A stretch of DNA of 64,000 nucleotides from contig LMAJ01000003.1 of the NCBI GenBank assembly GCA_001507425.1, forward strand, positions 248,001 to 312,000, written 5' to 3'. A program made the position numbers and the translations under genes. Under the pieces are notes generated by a model that did not search any database, had not been told where the DNA came from, and worked only from the letters and a program-made list of their open reading frames with translations. This document shows positions 20,201 to 28,573 of the stretch, piece by piece. Within the stretch, counting starts at the first letter, position 1. Each line of letters begins with the position of its first letter. The stretch comes from Flavobacteriaceae bacterium CRH (GTDB taxonomy: Bacteria; Bacteroidota; Bacteroidia; Flavobacteriales; Flavobacteriaceae).

Positions 20201-20289
20201 GTGTAGATCCTGAAAACTTCAATGCAATTGATAATAATTTTTATCCAAGATCAAGAACATTCAGTTTTGGTTTGAATTTAGACTTTTAA
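17230..20289 (+). CDS. susC: SusC-like TonB-dependent outer-membrane transporter
   Basis: The protein has 1019 aa. It has a signal peptide (LLLPFTVLAQ), a CarboxypepD_reg-like domain (about 23-95, LSGTVADKATGQPIPGVNI), a plug domain (about 105-225; the SusC signature is seen in GGSSLSGNNSPLIIIDGVPI and KDASATAIYGSRASNGVIII) and a 22-strand-type barrel ending in aromatic FGLNLDF. The typical TonB box precedes the plug. It imports maltooligosaccharides across the outer membrane with the SusD lid encoded 16 bp downstream. Substrate by context with amylases. First gene of the rightward set, with its own promoter. Confidence 0.96.
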   Translation: MKTIYKKLLFLFLLLPFTVLAQSTLSGTVADKATGQPIPGVNISVQGAPGGASTGFDGIYQLSNVKTGNKIVVSFIGYKTQTIEYTGQKTLNVSLEEDTNQLKEVVVQVGYGTVKKKDATGAVTVLSASQFNKGPVGSADQLLIGRAAGVRITTEGGQPDANPNIRIRGGSSLSGNNSPLIIIDGVPIDNTNPAGISNPLTLINPNDIDTFAILKDASATAIYGSRASNGVIIITTKKGVSGAPKFNFSSNVTIGKVNNPVDILSGTEFVSFMQKYHPTYTNLLGIPDGTGATDIAGTPQIEGRIIYDTDWQDLIYRQSISTDNNFSARANLFGKIPFRASVGYAKNEGVVRTNDLDRYTGSIKLSPVLLDNHLKIDVNAKGISVKKNAIDGDAVIGNALGMDPTKPAYDNTSDRFGGYYQLLNTNNSLSGQLNPLAILNQRSRPEEVQKLLGNIELDYKLPFLEALRVVANGGLEASKTKIEETYTDNSIQTYQLNNSVVSTPPTYVFNPGLNYAENQTVTNKTLDTYLAYTKSLNGFVTRIDAQAGYSYQNFKTDGNKEIYRYSTVNGSREITPNASNPNNRYYNERNLQSFFGRANFDLVNKYLFTFTLRADGSSLFKEDSRWGYFPAAGFAWRVKDESFLKDSKTFKELKLRLGYGITGQQDITAAAGSYPYSALFGYTSASSTYIPGVNGYFAKPYNEDLTWEKTTTYNVGVDFELFEKSIITGSIDAYQKYTKDLLSVVSASPGQSLTNEFVSNVGTMENRGVEGNLNVKVFTGNDFNLSVNGNIAYNIGKITDLNNRTTNVDNTSTLPTATGQKLAYNTVGEQPYSAWVFEQVYDSNNRPIENAFVDKNGDGAIDDNDRSYVALRPNWTYGLGFTATYKKLDLTTTFNGQIGGKVYNARKAQSGYIDKAIPTNGTNLTNVLDTDYVFQNINGNIPFSDYYLEDASFLRCQNVTLGYNFDKVIKGAVLRLYASANNLFIVTDYSGVDPENFNAIDNNFYPRSRTFSFGLNLDF

Positions 20290-20305
20290 TAAAAAAATAT
20301 ATAAA

Positions 20306-21877
20306 ATGAATCAATTTAAATTTAAAATAATAGGAGCTGCTTTTGTTCTTTTCTTATTCTCTTCTTGCGTAGATGACTTGAATACAGAACCAAAAGTAGA
20401 GTTGACTTTAGAGAAGCTTTTAGAGCAAGACCCAAATGCAGTAGATGGTTTAGTGTCTAAAATTTATGGAACTTTTGCTCTTTCAGGACCAGACGGTCCA
20501 GCTTCTACAGACGTAGTTACACAAGATCCGGGAGAAGCTGCTTTTTTAAGAGGAATTATCAACTTGCAGGATTTCTCTGCGGATGGTATGAAAAATCGTT
20601 GGGGAGATGATGGTTTAGATCAGTTAACAACAACGATCGGGTGGACTCCTAACAATAAGTTTTTTAGATACTTATATGATAGAGCATATTATACAATTCC
20701 ACAAGCAAGTAATTTGATTAAAATTTTAAAAACAACTTCAGTAGCTGTTTCTGAAAAAGAAAATCATATTGCAGAACTTCGTTTTTTGAGAGCATTAGCA
20801 TATTATTATGTTATTGATTGTTTTGGAAAAGGTGCTATTACTACCGAAGATGATATTAATACATCGACACCTAAAAAAGAATCAAACAGAAAAGAACTTT
20901 TTGCTTTTATTGAGTCTGAACTAAAAGATATTGAAGGTACTATTACAGCAACAAAATCTTACGGTAAAGCAGATAAAAATGTAGTAAGAATGTTGTTGGC
21001 AAAATTATACTTAAATGCAGAAGTATATACAGGAACTCAACGATATGACGACGCTTTGTTGTATTCTAAAAAAGTAATTGATGAAGGTGGTTACACTCTT
21101 GCTCCAAGTTTTGTAAGTGTGTTTTCCGGAGATAATAATACTTCGCCGGAAATTATCTATACATTAATTGCAGATGCAGTTGTGAGTCAGGGTTATGGTA
21201 ATACAACTTATATTGTTAATGGAAATTTAAGTACAGAAACCATGAATCCTAATGACTTTGGAGCTACAGACGGATGGGGCGGACACAGAGCGACTAAAGC
21301 ATGGTACGGATTATTCAATAATGGTAATTTAGCGGGTTCTACAGATGACAGAGCAAAATTATTCTGGACTACAGGACATTCATATGAAATGAATGACTAT
21401 AAAAAATGGACAGATGGTTATCCGAGTGTAAAATTTAGAAACAAAAATTTTGTAGGAGCATCTAATTCAACAAGTTTTTCGAATACAGATTTCCCATTAT
21501 TCAGATTGGCAGATGTTTACTTAATGTATGCAGAATGCGTAGTTAGAGGTGCAAACGGAGGTTCTACAGCTTTAGCTTTAGAATACGTGAATGATATTAG
21601 AGATAGATCTCATGCAGGAGAAATCACTGCGGGTGAGCTAAATTTAGATTTTATTTTGAACGAAAGAGCAAGAGAATTAAATCTTGAAGGGCACAGAAGA
21701 CAGGATTTGATTCGATTTGGGAAATTTACCGGAGGATCTTATTTATGGCCTTGGAAAGGTGGAGTAAAAGATGGAACTTCAATTCCTGATACTTATAACC
21801 TGTATCCTATTCCTACAAGTGCTTTACAGTCAAATAGTAATTTAACTCAAAATCCTGGGTATCCACAATCTAATTAA
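20306..21877 (+). CDS. susD: SusD-like starch-binding lipoprotein
   Basis: The protein has 523 aa with a lipoprotein signal (VLFLFSSC, C21). It has the RagB/SusD fold: helical TPR-like core, AELRFLRALAYYYVIDCFG near residue 160, the conserved DFPLFRLADVYLMYAE block and a C-terminal LNERARELNLEGHRRQDLIRFG. It is a surface-exposed lid that captures maltooligosaccharides for SusC. Immediately downstream of susC and 7 bp ahead of the SusE-like gene; one operon. Confidence 0.96.
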   Translation: MNQFKFKIIGAAFVLFLFSSCVDDLNTEPKVELTLEKLLEQDPNAVDGLVSKIYGTFALSGPDGPASTDVVTQDPGEAAFLRGIINLQDFSADGMKNRWGDDGLDQLTTTIGWTPNNKFFRYLYDRAYYTIPQASNLIKILKTTSVAVSEKENHIAELRFLRALAYYYVIDCFGKGAITTEDDINTSTPKKESNRKELFAFIESELKDIEGTITATKSYGKADKNVVRMLLAKLYLNAEVYTGTQRYDDALLYSKKVIDEGGYTLAPSFVSVFSGDNNTSPEIIYTLIADAVVSQGYGNTTYIVNGNLSTETMNPNDFGATDGWGGHRATKAWYGLFNNGNLAGSTDDRAKLFWTTGHSYEMNDYKKWTDGYPSVKFRNKNFVGASNSTSFSNTDFPLFRLADVYLMYAECVVRGANGGSTALALEYVNDIRDRSHAGEITAGELNLDFILNERARELNLEGHRRQDLIRFGKFTGGSYLWPWKGGVKDGTSIPDTYNLYPIPTSALQSNSNLTQNPGYPQSN

Positions 21878-21884
21878 GAGAAAC

Positions 21885-22625
21885 ATGAAAAATATATTTA
21901 AACTAAGCGTATTTATATTGCTGTTAGGAACAGTGTCTTGTGATTCTGAAGATTATGTAGTTATAACGCCTGCTGTGGCGCCAACATTATTATCTCCTGA
22001 AACAGGATTTAGCATAGTTCTTACAGAAGCTAATGCAAACGATGTTGCGATAGAATTAAATTGGGATGCTGCAGAATACGATGGGCCTCAAACTGTGATA
22101 AACTATAGTGTTGAAATTGCAAAAGGAGGAACTAACTTTGCTGCCCCTGTAACGGTAACAACTACAACACAGCTTACAAAAAGCTTAACGGTAGGTGAAT
22201 TAAATACTGCACTTATTAATGGAGGTTTTACTTTGAACGAAGTAAATGATATTGATATTCGTGTAAAATCTATTATTGGAAAATCAGGTGTTGCTCAAAA
22301 TTCGAAAGCTAATACAATTAAAGTTACTCCTTATTCGGCTTGGCCAAACTGGGGGCTTATCGGTTCTGCAACTCCTAATGGATGGAATGATCCTGATACC
22401 AATTTAGAGTATGATTTATCAACTAAAAAATACTCATACACCGGACCATTACAAGTTGGTGAATACAAATTTAGACTTGATGATAAATGGGCGACTAACT
22501 ACGGAGATGATGGAAATAATTTGTCATTAGAAATTGGAGGTGCAAATATTCCTGTTACAGTGGCCGGAGACTATACAATCATTGTAGATTTTACTGCAAA
22601 AGCATATACTATTACTAAAAACTAA
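21885..22625 (+). CDS. SusE-like surface lipoprotein, short form
   Basis: The protein has 246 aa with a lipoprotein signal (GTVSC, C19). Residues about 30-140 match the SusE Ig-like domain (a LNWDAAEYDGPQTVINYSVE-type strand pattern) and residues about 150-246 resemble one SusE/SusF starch-binding module (WGLIGSATPNGWNDPDT, LDDKWATNYGDDG). Bacteroides SusE is longer, with two binding modules, so this version probably holds one. It would present starch near SusCD. No separate susF is seen. Confidence 0.85.
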   Translation: MKNIFKLSVFILLLGTVSCDSEDYVVITPAVAPTLLSPETGFSIVLTEANANDVAIELNWDAAEYDGPQTVINYSVEIAKGGTNFAAPVTVTTTTQLTKSLTVGELNTALINGGFTLNEVNDIDIRVKSIIGKSGVAQNSKANTIKVTPYSAWPNWGLIGSATPNGWNDPDTNLEYDLSTKKYSYTGPLQVGEYKFRLDDKWATNYGDDGNNLSLEIGGANIPVTVAGDYTIIVDFTAKAYTITKN

Positions 22626-22641
22626 TGTTTTTTTAATGAGT

Positions 22642-22673
22642 AAAAAGGGCTATCTGGTGATAGCCCTTTTTTT
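22642..22673 (+). terminator. Strong rho-independent terminator after susCDE
   Basis: AAAAAGGGCTATC (22642-22654) pairs perfectly with GATAGCCCTTTTT (22659-22671) around a TGGT loop, followed by T residues. It lies between the SusE-like gene and the secreted amylase gene, so the amylase is expressed by read-through or its own promoter. Confidence 0.92.
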
Positions 22674-22700
22674 ATAATACTAACCAATCAACCACATATT

Positions 22701-25565
22701 ATGAAAAAAACTATACTAGCAATATTTCTTTTATTGTCAGTAACAATCTTTGCGCAAAAGCAAAATGTTACTTATTCAATAAATCCATCAACTTTTGAGG
22801 ATACAACACCCATTACAATTACTATTTCTGGCGCAAGTATTAATGAAGGTACCTGGGCAGTTACAGGAAATGCTTTGTATCTTTGGTCATGGTCGTATGA
22901 TGTAAATGATGCCAATCAAACAGATTCTCCATCTAATGGTTCCTGGACTGTTTCGGCGGAAGCCAGTAAATTTACCTATAATGCAGGAACAGATACCTAT
23001 ACAAAAACTTTTACGCCATCTGTATATTTTAATAGAAACGGAATTGGTAAAATAGGATTTCTTGTAAAGGCAAAAGACGGAACGGATACAAAACAATCAC
23101 AAGATATTCTAGTTGAAGTAGGCTCTTTTCAGGCAACTTTAACGGCTCCGACAGAAAATAGCGCCAATATTATTGCTTCTGGTTCAAACTTTGCTATTTC
23201 CGCAACAAATACAAATGGCGCAGCAACTTATACATTAAAGGCAAACGGAACAACAATCAATACTAATGTCACTGCAAGTTATTCGTATTCTCATACTAGT
23301 ATTACAACCAATCAGAGTTATGAATTAACTATAGTTCAGGGAGCAACCACTATTGTTAAAAAGTTCTCTGTAATTGTAAATCCCAATACAGTTTCGGCAG
23401 CTATGCCGGTTAGTTTAGTTGACGGAATAAATTACAATCCTACTGATGCAACAAAAGCAACTTTAGTTTTAGATGCGCCTTTAAAAGATTTTGTATACGT
23501 TGCAGGAAGTTTTAATAACTGGCAGCCTTCAGCGGCGTATGCCATGAAAAAAGATCCAGCTTCGGGCAAATTTTGGTTAGAATTAACGGGACTGGTTTCA
23601 GGAGTCAATAATACCTATCAATATTGGGTTGTTGATGCCACTCCAATCGCCAATTCTCCTTCATTGGTAAAAACTGCTGATCCTTATTCTACTTTGGTTT
23701 TATCTCCTTTTGATGATCCTTTTATTCCGGCAGCTTCATATCCAAATATGCCAGTTTATCCAACAGGCCAAAACTTTGAAGTTACTGTACTAAAAACGGG
23801 ACAAGCGAAATACAATTGGCAAGTAACTAATTTTACGAAACCAGAAAAAGAGAAATTAATAGTATACGAAGTTTTGGTTCGTGATTTTGATGCCAATAAA
23901 AATTATCAAAGCCTAATTGACAGAATCGATTATTTTAAAAATCTTAAAATAAATGCCATTGAATTAATGCCTGTAATGGAGTTTGAAGGCAATGAAAGCT
24001 GGGGTTACAATACCTCATTTCACATGGCTTTGGATAAATTTTACGGAACCTCGGATAAATTAAAAGAATTTATCGATTTATGCCATCAAAACGGAATTGC
24101 CGTTATTCTCGACGTAGCGCTAAATCACGCTTTTGGAAGAAATCCGATGGTGAGAATGTGGATGAATGATCCTGACGGAGATGGCTTTGGATCGCCTACA
24201 ACGGAAAACCCTTATTTTAATACTGTTGCGAAACACACATTTAATGTTGGTGAAGACTTTAATCATCAATCATTAAAAACACAAAATTATGTAAACCGTG
24301 TAGTTAAACAATGGATTGAAGAATACAAAATTGATGGTTTCCGTTGGGATTTAACCAAAGGTTTTACGCAAGCGTGTACAGATTCTGATCAGGATTGTAC
24401 CAATAAATATCAGCAGGATAGGGTTGATGTTTTAAAGAAATATGCAGATTATTCCTGGAGTCTTGATCCTACACATTATACTATTTTCGAGCATTTGGGA
24501 ACTGATGCCGAAGAAAAACAATGGGCAGATTATAGAATTGGAGAAACACCAAGCAAAGGAATTATGATGTGGGGAAAAATGACAGATCAATACAACGAAT
24601 TGTCAATGGGATACAACAGTAATATTTCGAGAATGGCAAGTGCCAGTCGCGGCTTTACAGCAAATCGTTTGATGGGTTATGCAGAAAGTCATGATGAAGA
24701 ACGTTTGATGTATAAAAATGTACAGTACGGAGCTTCAGATGGCACTTATAATGTAAAAACATTAAATACAGCTTTGTCAAGAATGTCTGCCATTGGAGCA
24801 GTTTCATTGTTAATTCCCGGGCCAAAAATGATTTGGCATTTTGGAGAATTAGGTTGGGATGATTCTATTTTTACTTGTAACAATGGCGATGTAAATACAG
24901 ATTTTGATACAACTTCAGGCGATTGTAAATTAGATACAAAACCACAACCTCAATGGACAGAAAATTGGTTGGGAGATTCAAACAGAAATAAAATTTATAA
25001 GGATTGGGCAAAAATGATTACGCTTAAAACTACAGAACCTGTGTTTTTAGGAACACCTACAATTGCAACTGCTAATTCATTATCGGTAAACATAAAAATT
25101 ACCAATAGCAATTTAGTGTCGACACAATTGAAAGACGTTCTGATTTTAGCCAATTTTGATGTTACGGCGCAAAATATTGCAACTGGTTTTCAATATACCG
25201 GAACCTGGTATAATTTAATGGACAATACCACTAAAAATGTTACTGATGTAAATACTCCTGTAAATATACCCGCCGGAGAATACAGAATTTATGGAAACAA
25301 ACAAGCCAGTTTAGCCATAGAAGATTTCGAAAAAGGAAATGCTGTTAGTTTATATCCAAATCCGGTTTCAAATTATTTTACGTTGAATATAGCAACGACT
25401 AAAGTTCAGGTTTATGCAATGTCGGGACAATTAGTAAAAAGTTTTATTACCGATGGAAACTCAGCGTTTCAGTTTGTGGTAAGTGATTTACAAACAGGAT
25501 TGTATATTGTTAAAGCATTCAACGAAAATGATGAAACACAGGTAATGAAATTTATTAAAAAATAA
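22701..25565 (+). CDS. Secreted multi-domain GH13 alpha-amylase with T9SS sorting domain
   Basis: The protein has 954 aa. It has a signal peptide (LLSVTIFAQ), N-terminal beta-sandwich modules (about 20-235), a CBM48/E-set-like module (about 250-345, FVYVAGSFNNWQPS), a GH13 barrel (about 390-780) and a type-A Por secretion tail (about 880-954, VSLYPNPVSNYFTLNI ... GLYIVKAF ... KFIKK). Catalytic residues are D550 (GFRWDLTKGF), E597 (TIFEHLG) and D665 (ESHDEERL). The tail predicts export by the type IX system to the surface or medium, where the enzyme cuts starch for SusCD. It replaces the surface lipoprotein amylase SusG of Bacteroides. Confidence 0.93.
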   Translation: MKKTILAIFLLLSVTIFAQKQNVTYSINPSTFEDTTPITITISGASINEGTWAVTGNALYLWSWSYDVNDANQTDSPSNGSWTVSAEASKFTYNAGTDTYTKTFTPSVYFNRNGIGKIGFLVKAKDGTDTKQSQDILVEVGSFQATLTAPTENSANIIASGSNFAISATNTNGAATYTLKANGTTINTNVTASYSYSHTSITTNQSYELTIVQGATTIVKKFSVIVNPNTVSAAMPVSLVDGINYNPTDATKATLVLDAPLKDFVYVAGSFNNWQPSAAYAMKKDPASGKFWLELTGLVSGVNNTYQYWVVDATPIANSPSLVKTADPYSTLVLSPFDDPFIPAASYPNMPVYPTGQNFEVTVLKTGQAKYNWQVTNFTKPEKEKLIVYEVLVRDFDANKNYQSLIDRIDYFKNLKINAIELMPVMEFEGNESWGYNTSFHMALDKFYGTSDKLKEFIDLCHQNGIAVILDVALNHAFGRNPMVRMWMNDPDGDGFGSPTTENPYFNTVAKHTFNVGEDFNHQSLKTQNYVNRVVKQWIEEYKIDGFRWDLTKGFTQACTDSDQDCTNKYQQDRVDVLKKYADYSWSLDPTHYTIFEHLGTDAEEKQWADYRIGETPSKGIMMWGKMTDQYNELSMGYNSNISRMASASRGFTANRLMGYAESHDEERLMYKNVQYGASDGTYNVKTLNTALSRMSAIGAVSLLIPGPKMIWHFGELGWDDSIFTCNNGDVNTDFDTTSGDCKLDTKPQPQWTENWLGDSNRNKIYKDWAKMITLKTTEPVFLGTPTIATANSLSVNIKITNSNLVSTQLKDVLILANFDVTAQNIATGFQYTGTWYNLMDNTTKNVTDVNTPVNIPAGEYRIYGNKQASLAIEDFEKGNAVSLYPNPVSNYFTLNIATTKVQVYAMSGQLVKSFITDGNSAFQFVVSDLQTGLYIVKAFNENDETQVMKFIKK

Positions 25566-25580
25566 AGTTTTTTAGTATTG

Positions 25581-25620
25581 AAAAAGGGCTGCCCGTTATT
25601 GGCAGCCCTTTTGTTTTTGT
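25581..25620. terminator. Bidirectional terminator between amylase and membrane protein genes
   Basis: AAAAGGGCTGCC (25582-25593) pairs with GGCAGCCCTTTT (25601-25612) around a 7-base loop, with T-rich sequence on the right and A-rich sequence on the left. It serves the amylase gene and, in reverse, could serve the convergent small membrane protein gene. Confidence 0.9.
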
Positions 25621-25633
25621 AATTTTTCCTGAA

Positions 25634-25858
25634 TTATTTCTTGTCATTATATTCGCCTATCATTGCAAAATAACCAAATGTGCCCAATCCTAAAACAATA
25701 AGAGGAGTGAGAATAAAAAGGATTATAATGCCAAATACAAGATCATCCTGTTGATCTGAGAGTAATTTTGGCAATCCAAATTCAAATACACAAAAGTACG
25801 CTGCGGCAATCGCTAATATAGCCCATAAAACACCTAAAACCTGTTTGATCGTATTCAT
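25634..25858 (-). CDS. Small two-helix membrane protein next to an MFS transporter
   Basis: The protein has 74 aa with two hydrophobic helices (about 8-32 and 41-66) joined by a short acidic loop (DQQDD). It begins 11 bp after the MHS transporter stop, so the two are cotranscribed. The size and pairing suggest a small accessory subunit of the transporter; I do not recognise the family firmly. Confidence 0.75.
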   Translation of the reverse strand: MNTIKQVLGVLWAILAIAAAYFCVFEFGLPKLLSDQQDDLVFGIIILFILTPLIVLGLGTFGYFAMIGEYNDKK

Positions 25859-25869
25859 TTTTTTAAATA

Positions 25870-27366
25870 TTAAAGGTGATTCGTTTTGTTTTTATTATCA
25901 ATATAAATCATTCCAATTACAAAGCAGACTGAAGCAATAATTATAGGATACCAAAGTCCGTCAAGATAAAAATCAGCTTTGCCGGCTTGTTTAGAATGTG
26001 TTACAAAATAAGTTGATATGGCAGGAAGCAAGCCTCCAAAAATTCCATTACCAACATGATAGGGCAATGACATTGAAGTATACCTAATTTTAGTTGGAAA
26101 CATCTCAACTAAAAAAGCTGCAATTGGGCCATAAACCATTGTAACAAATAATACCTGAATGAAAACCAAAAAAATGATAGCCCATTCATCGCTGGTATTT
26201 ATATTGATTGAAACACTACTTTGAGATTCTCTTTTATCATTAAAATCTTTTTTCTTCTCCATGTACGTAGTTCCATCAGTATAGGTTTTTGAAATAGTGG
26301 TTATTACATCATTATTTGCTGTTGTTTCAATGTTTTGCGTGGTTTTTTCTACAATTTCAGTCTTATGATTTAAATCAGTTGTATTGTACATCGCTTTATA
26401 AATTGGCCTGTATAATAAAATGGCGAGCAACATACCACCCATCATAATATATTTTCGTCCTATTTTATCACTAAGCCATCCAAAAATAATAAAAAACGGA
26501 GTCCCCAATAATAAAGCAATTCCCAATAACTGATCCACTTGAGATGATTCGATATTCATTACCGTTTTCATGAAACTCATAGCATAAAACTGACCTGTAT
26601 ACCAAACAACACCTTGGCCCATTGTAGCGCCAAACAAAGCTAATAAAACAAATTTCAGGTTATATCGGTTGCCAAAACTCTCTTTTAACGGATTTGTACT
26701 AGTAGTTCCCTCTTTTTTTGCTTTAGCAAATACAGGAGATTCATCCATATTTTTTCGAATCAAATAAGAAACCCCAACCATTAAAACAGAAACCCAAAAA
26801 GGTACGCGCCATCCCCAGGAATCAAAATCTTCGGCCGAAAGAAAGTGTTTTGTTGCAAGAATTACCATTAATGAAATAAACAATCCTACAGTGGCGGTAG
26901 TTTGAATCCAGGAAGTCCAGTATCCTTTTTGTCCCGCAGGTGCATGTTCGGCCACATAAGTTGCTGCTCCGCCATATTCACCACCAAGAGCTAAACCTTG
27001 CAGTAAGCGTAAGATTAAAACCAGCAAAGGCGCTAAAAAACCAATAGTTTCGTAACTCGGAATACATCCTATTAAAAAAGTAGAACCGCCCATTAATAAT
27101 AAGGTAGCCATAAAAGTATATTTTCTGCCAATAATATCGCCAAGACGGCCAAAAAATAAAGCACCAAAAGGGCGAACAACAAATCCGGCCGCAAAAGTGG
27201 CTAAAGTCGATAAAAAAGCCGCGGTAGGATTATCACTCGGAAAGAATTTGGTTGAAATAACAACGGCTAAACTTCCAAAAATATAGAAATCGTACCATTC
27301 AATCATAGTTCCCATTGATGAGGCTGAAATTACTTTCCAAATACCTTTAGTAGAAGTTTCGTTCAT
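25870..27366 (-). CDS. MFS transporter, metabolite:H+ symporter (MHS, ProP-like) family
   Basis: The protein has 498 aa with about twelve transmembrane segments. The signature MIEWYDFYIFGSLA in helix 1 and GRLGDIIGRKYTF in the loop 2/3 are typical of the MHS group (proline/betaine, alpha-ketoglutarate, shikimate carriers). A polar insert of about 70 residues (about 325-392, rich in T, K, E, N and lacking hydrophobic stretches) interrupts the C-terminal half. Inner membrane; substrate not readable. Cotranscribed with the small membrane protein at 25634. Confidence 0.88.
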   Translation of the reverse strand: MNETSTKGIWKVISASSMGTMIEWYDFYIFGSLAVVISTKFFPSDNPTAAFLSTLATFAAGFVVRPFGALFFGRLGDIIGRKYTFMATLLLMGGSTFLIGCIPSYETIGFLAPLLVLILRLLQGLALGGEYGGAATYVAEHAPAGQKGYWTSWIQTTATVGLFISLMVILATKHFLSAEDFDSWGWRVPFWVSVLMVGVSYLIRKNMDESPVFAKAKKEGTTSTNPLKESFGNRYNLKFVLLALFGATMGQGVVWYTGQFYAMSFMKTVMNIESSQVDQLLGIALLLGTPFFIIFGWLSDKIGRKYIMMGGMLLAILLYRPIYKAMYNTTDLNHKTEIVEKTTQNIETTANNDVITTISKTYTDGTTYMEKKKDFNDKRESQSSVSININTSDEWAIIFLVFIQVLFVTMVYGPIAAFLVEMFPTKIRYTSMSLPYHVGNGIFGGLLPAISTYFVTHSKQAGKADFYLDGLWYPIIIASVCFVIGMIYIDNKNKTNHL

Positions 27367-27561
27367 AAATCACTCTGTGTATTTAATAATAAATAAAAAC
27401 ATTAGTTATGATTTAACGAATATAGAGGATATTTTTTTATTTAGTTGATACTTTTTTAACAAAAACAACTTAATTATTAACTGGTGTTTTTTTGGTAATT
27501 AAAAGTGTACAAAACTTTAAGGTTGAGATGATTTAACCGCAAAAATTACAAAGTAAAAATG

Positions 27562-27606
27562 CAAAGGTTCGCAAAGCCATTTTGTAAAAAACTTTGCGAA
27601 CCTTTG
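27562..27606. repeat. CGCAAAG-type inverted repeat
   Basis: CAAAGGTTCGCAAAG (27562-27576) and its perfect reverse complement (27592-27606) with a 15-base spacer. Outer flanks extend the pairing weakly (AACCGCAAA near 27536, TTTGTGGTAAA near 27603). Same unit as at 4241-4280 and 53505-53655. Confidence 0.85.
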
Positions 27607-27636
27607 TGGTAAACAACATAAAGTATTAAAAAACAA

Positions 27637-27664
27637 AAAACCCGAATATTGCTATTCGGGTTTT
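27637..27664 (-). terminator. Terminator of tRNA-Phe
   Basis: AAAACCCGAATA (27637-27648) pairs with TATTCGGGTTTT (27653-27664) around a four-base loop; read leftward it ends in a T-run. It begins 6 bp after the tRNA 3' end. Confidence 0.85.
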
Positions 27665-27669
27665 AACGG

Positions 27670-27742
27670 TGGTGCCTCCAGGGATCGAACCAGGGACACA
27701 TGGATTTTCAGTCCATTGCTCTACCATCTGAGCTAAGGCACC
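27670..27742 (-). tRNA. tRNA-Phe (GAA)
   Basis: 73 nt on the minus strand. Acceptor GGTGCCT pairs with AGGCACC, the D loop has AGCTCAGATGGTAGAGC, the anticodon loop reads CTGAAAA (anticodon GAA) and the T loop has GGTTCGATCCC. The discriminator is A and CCA is not encoded (the genome continues CCG). Single tRNA with its own promoter and terminator. Confidence 0.97.
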
Positions 27743-27758
27743 GTGCTGATTGCGGGTG

Positions 27759-27788
27759 CAAAGATAGAATCATTTTTCATTTATCCAA
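27759..27788 (-). promoter_or_regulatory. tRNA-Phe promoter
   Basis: Read leftward: TTG (27786-27788), 19-base spacer, TATCTTTG (27759-27766), a complete match to TTG-N19-TAnnTTTG. The tRNA begins 16 bp further on. Confidence 0.78.
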
Positions 27789-27841
27789 AACATTTTTTTA
27801 AAAAAATCAATTCGTACCTTCGCATTTGTAAATAAAAAAAT

Positions 27842-28573
27842 ATGGTTTTAACAGTTGATGTGGGAAATACTCGAATTAAAGCTGCTGTCTTTGAGGGAAG
27901 TAATGTTCTTGAAAATTTTGTTTTTGAGAAAAATGAACTCGAAAAAAAAATTGAAAATATTTTAAAAAAATTTCAAAATTGCTCTGATTTGGTTGTTGCA
28001 TCAGTTGGAAATATAGAAAAACAGTCTTTTTTGACTTTCGAAAATCAACTTAACATACATTTTTTGACACATGAAGATGTTTTTCCTTTCATTAATAAAT
28101 ATGAAACGCCAAAAACGTTAGGAATCGACAGAATGGTTTTGGCTGCGGGAGCAACTTTACAATTTCCAAAACAAAACCGATTAGTAATAGACGCCGGAAC
28201 TTGCATTACCTACGATTTTATCGACGAAAATGACAATTATTTGGGCGGAGCGATTTCTCCGGGACTCAGATTGCGTTATGAAGCTTTGCATAATTACACA
28301 GCCCGTCTGCCTTTGCTAACTTTAGAATCTCCGGATTTATATATAGGAAACTCTACAAAACAGGCGATTCATTCAGGAGTTGTCAATGGGTTCGTCTATG
28401 AGATTGACGGTTTTATCGATGAATATCAGGCAAACTTTTCAAATTTTATAATAATTTTAACGGGTGGCGATGCAGAATTTTTGGCTAAACGATTAAAAAA
28501 TACCATATTTGCCAATTCAAATTTCCTTTTGGAAAGTTTGAACCAAACATTTCAATATAAAAATCGACAATGA
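27842..28573 (+). CDS. coaX: Type III pantothenate kinase
   Basis: The protein has 243 aa. Type III motifs are clear: LTVDVGNTRIK at the N-terminus (phosphate-binding), TPKTLGIDRM, IDAGTCITYDF and GGAISPGLRLRYEALHNYTARLP. It phosphorylates pantothenate, the first step of coenzyme A synthesis, in the cytosol, and this type needs a monovalent cation and is insensitive to CoA feedback. It overlaps the next gene by 4 bp (ATGA), so translation is coupled. Confidence 0.96.
   Translation: MVLTVDVGNTRIKAAVFEGSNVLENFVFEKNELEKKIENILKKFQNCSDLVVASVGNIEKQSFLTFENQLNIHFLTHEDVFPFINKYETPKTLGIDRMVLAAGATLQFPKQNRLVIDAGTCITYDFIDENDNYLGGAISPGLRLRYEALHNYTARLPLLTLESPDLYIGNSTKQAIHSGVVNGFVYEIDGFIDEYQANFSNFIIILTGGDAEFLAKRLKNTIFANSNFLLESLNQTFQYKNRQ

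Larger units (their letters stand above)
27367..27669. other. 303-bp intergenic region with repeat and terminator
   Basis: Contains AT-rich sequence upstream of the MHS transporter gene, the CGCAAAG inverted repeat (27562-27606) and the terminator of tRNA-Phe (27637-27664). No gene seen. Confidence 0.75.
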
